From Sphingomonas sp. ATCC 31555 (GTDB lineage: Bacteria > Pseudomonadota > Alphaproteobacteria > Sphingomonadales > Sphingomonadaceae): a stretch of 64,000 bases of DNA. The notes beneath the pieces were generated by a model. It worked only from the letters and a program-made list of their open reading frames with translations, was not told the DNA's origin and made no database searches. The position numbers were made by a program, and so were the translations under genes. Within the stretch, counting starts at the first letter, position 1; the number at the start of each line of letters is the position of its first letter. The DNA lies in contig NZ_ALBQ01000039.1 of assembly GCF_000282895.1 (NCBI RefSeq), positions 35,111-99,110 on the forward strand. Direction: 5' to 3'. Of the stretch, positions 63,743-64,000 are shown piece after piece.

Positions 63743-64000
63743 ATGCAAGCCGTTCGGGGCCTGGCGGTACTCACATTAATTTGCGGGCACCTATCCATCA
63801 CCGCCGCGGAAGCGCGACCTCGGTCGGAGGAACCGACCCCTACCGAAAAGCTGTTGCTCCTCACGGAATTTACCGACTGCGTCACCGCGCAAAAGTCGCG
63901 TCAGCCTGCCATTCAGGCCTTTCTGCGCACGCTTCCCGATCGCCCCGAATTCTACGAGGCTAGAGCGTTTTCCGATCAATCTGGATCATATCCGCAGGAA
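63743..64000 (+). CDS. Secreted protein, 3' end beyond the window
   Basis: Partial. Opens MQAVRGLAVLTLICGHLSIT with a signal peptide (cleavage near AEA), preceded by GGAGGGGA two bases before ATG. The frame stays open to the end of the window: 86 residues, including TEKLLLLTEFTDCVTAQKSR. No family recognised in this part. The final 40 bases are the beginning of a palindromic intergenic-type repeat (GAGCGTTTTCC...), so the native gene may end soon after or have been interrupted. Confidence 0.5.
   Translation, partial: MQAVRGLAVLTLICGHLSITAAEARPRSEEPTPTEKLLLLTEFTDCVTAQKSRQPAIQAFLRTLPDRPEFYEARAFSDQSGSYPQE
63961..64000. repeat. Start of a palindromic repeat cut by the window edge
   Basis: TAGAGCGTTTTCCGATCAATCTGGATCA through CCGCAGGAA: the left arm AGCGTTTTCC has its expected partner GGAAAACGCT beginning at the last four bases (GGAA). 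Similar palindromes are dispersed in alphaproteobacterial genomes. It would lie at the end of or within the partial gene. Confidence 0.45.

Overview
The window is a gene-dense, high-GC chromosomal segment of an alphaproteobacterium, most probably a sphingomonad (Sphingomonas or a close relative). The grounds are two large TonB-dependent receptors beside glycoside hydrolases, a CcrM-type GANTC methylase, the split three-gene proton-translocating transhydrogenase preceded by an aa3-oxidase subunit IV minigene, and typical family members (DUF6456, DUF2339, DUF1176, DUF1272, HIG1). Nearly all of it looks like ordinary chromosome; I see no prophage, no intact insertion sequence and no CRISPR array. 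One tRNA is present, tRNA-Val(UAC).

Layout. 1-8.9 kb: an accessory stretch with a truncated TonB receptor, a membrane-anchored AraC-type regulator, a CPBP protease, a secreted GH35 enzyme, a small inverted-repeat element, a membrane-spanning LuxR-type regulator and a variant DapF. 8.9-15 kb: GST, a DUF2339 multispanning protein, DUF6456, an XRE regulator, a small secreted protein, tRNA-Val and a MarR-like regulator. 15-18.5 kb: the pnt operon (coxIV-like, pntAA, a DUF559 gene bracketed by repeats, pntAB, pntB). 18.6-26.7 kb: a sigma-54 activator, folP, ccrM, and an overlapping operon glmM-DUF1272-thiD/VOC-rnhB plus a hypothetical gene. 26.8-32 kb: a DAACS carrier, an AT-rich lipoprotein gene, gor, and pgi with a PhnA-like gene. 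32-37.6 kb: lepB-rnc-era-lnt-metK. 37.7-44.7 kb: a degenerate EAL protein, 3-hydroxyacyl-CoA dehydrogenase, DUF1176, a bifunctional PBP, HNH nuclease, GluQRS and HIG1. 44.7-49.5 kb: an XRE/membrane pair and a muropeptide-recycling cluster (Mpl/MurC-like, LdcA, PLP enzyme). 50-57.9 kb: a carbohydrate locus (flavin-dependent halogenase, TonB receptor, LacI regulator, GH68 fructosyl enzyme, sucrose-type MFS carrier). 58-64 kb: thrS, an outer-membrane protein, infC, GH16, ferredoxin, an AlkA-type glycosylase and a partial secreted protein.

How the genes work together. The 50-58 kb locus reads as a sucrose/fructoside uptake system resembling the Xanthomonas sux arrangement, with GH68 in place of amylosucrase. 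Identical 13-bp palindromes stand before both the receptor/LacI genes and the transporter/GH68 operon, which predicts a single regulon. Mpl-like ligase plus LdcA, together with lnt, lepB, PBP and glmM, cover parts of cell-envelope synthesis and recycling. The ccrM upstream region carries two perfect, inverted DnaA boxes and a cluster of GANTC sites, suggesting cell-cycle control.

The most noteworthy structural features are a family of REP-like double hairpins (two of which bracket the DUF559 gene inside the pnt operon), a 45-bp tandem repeat array at the end of the halogenase gene, a ThiD-glyoxalase fusion, and a likely AUA start for infC.
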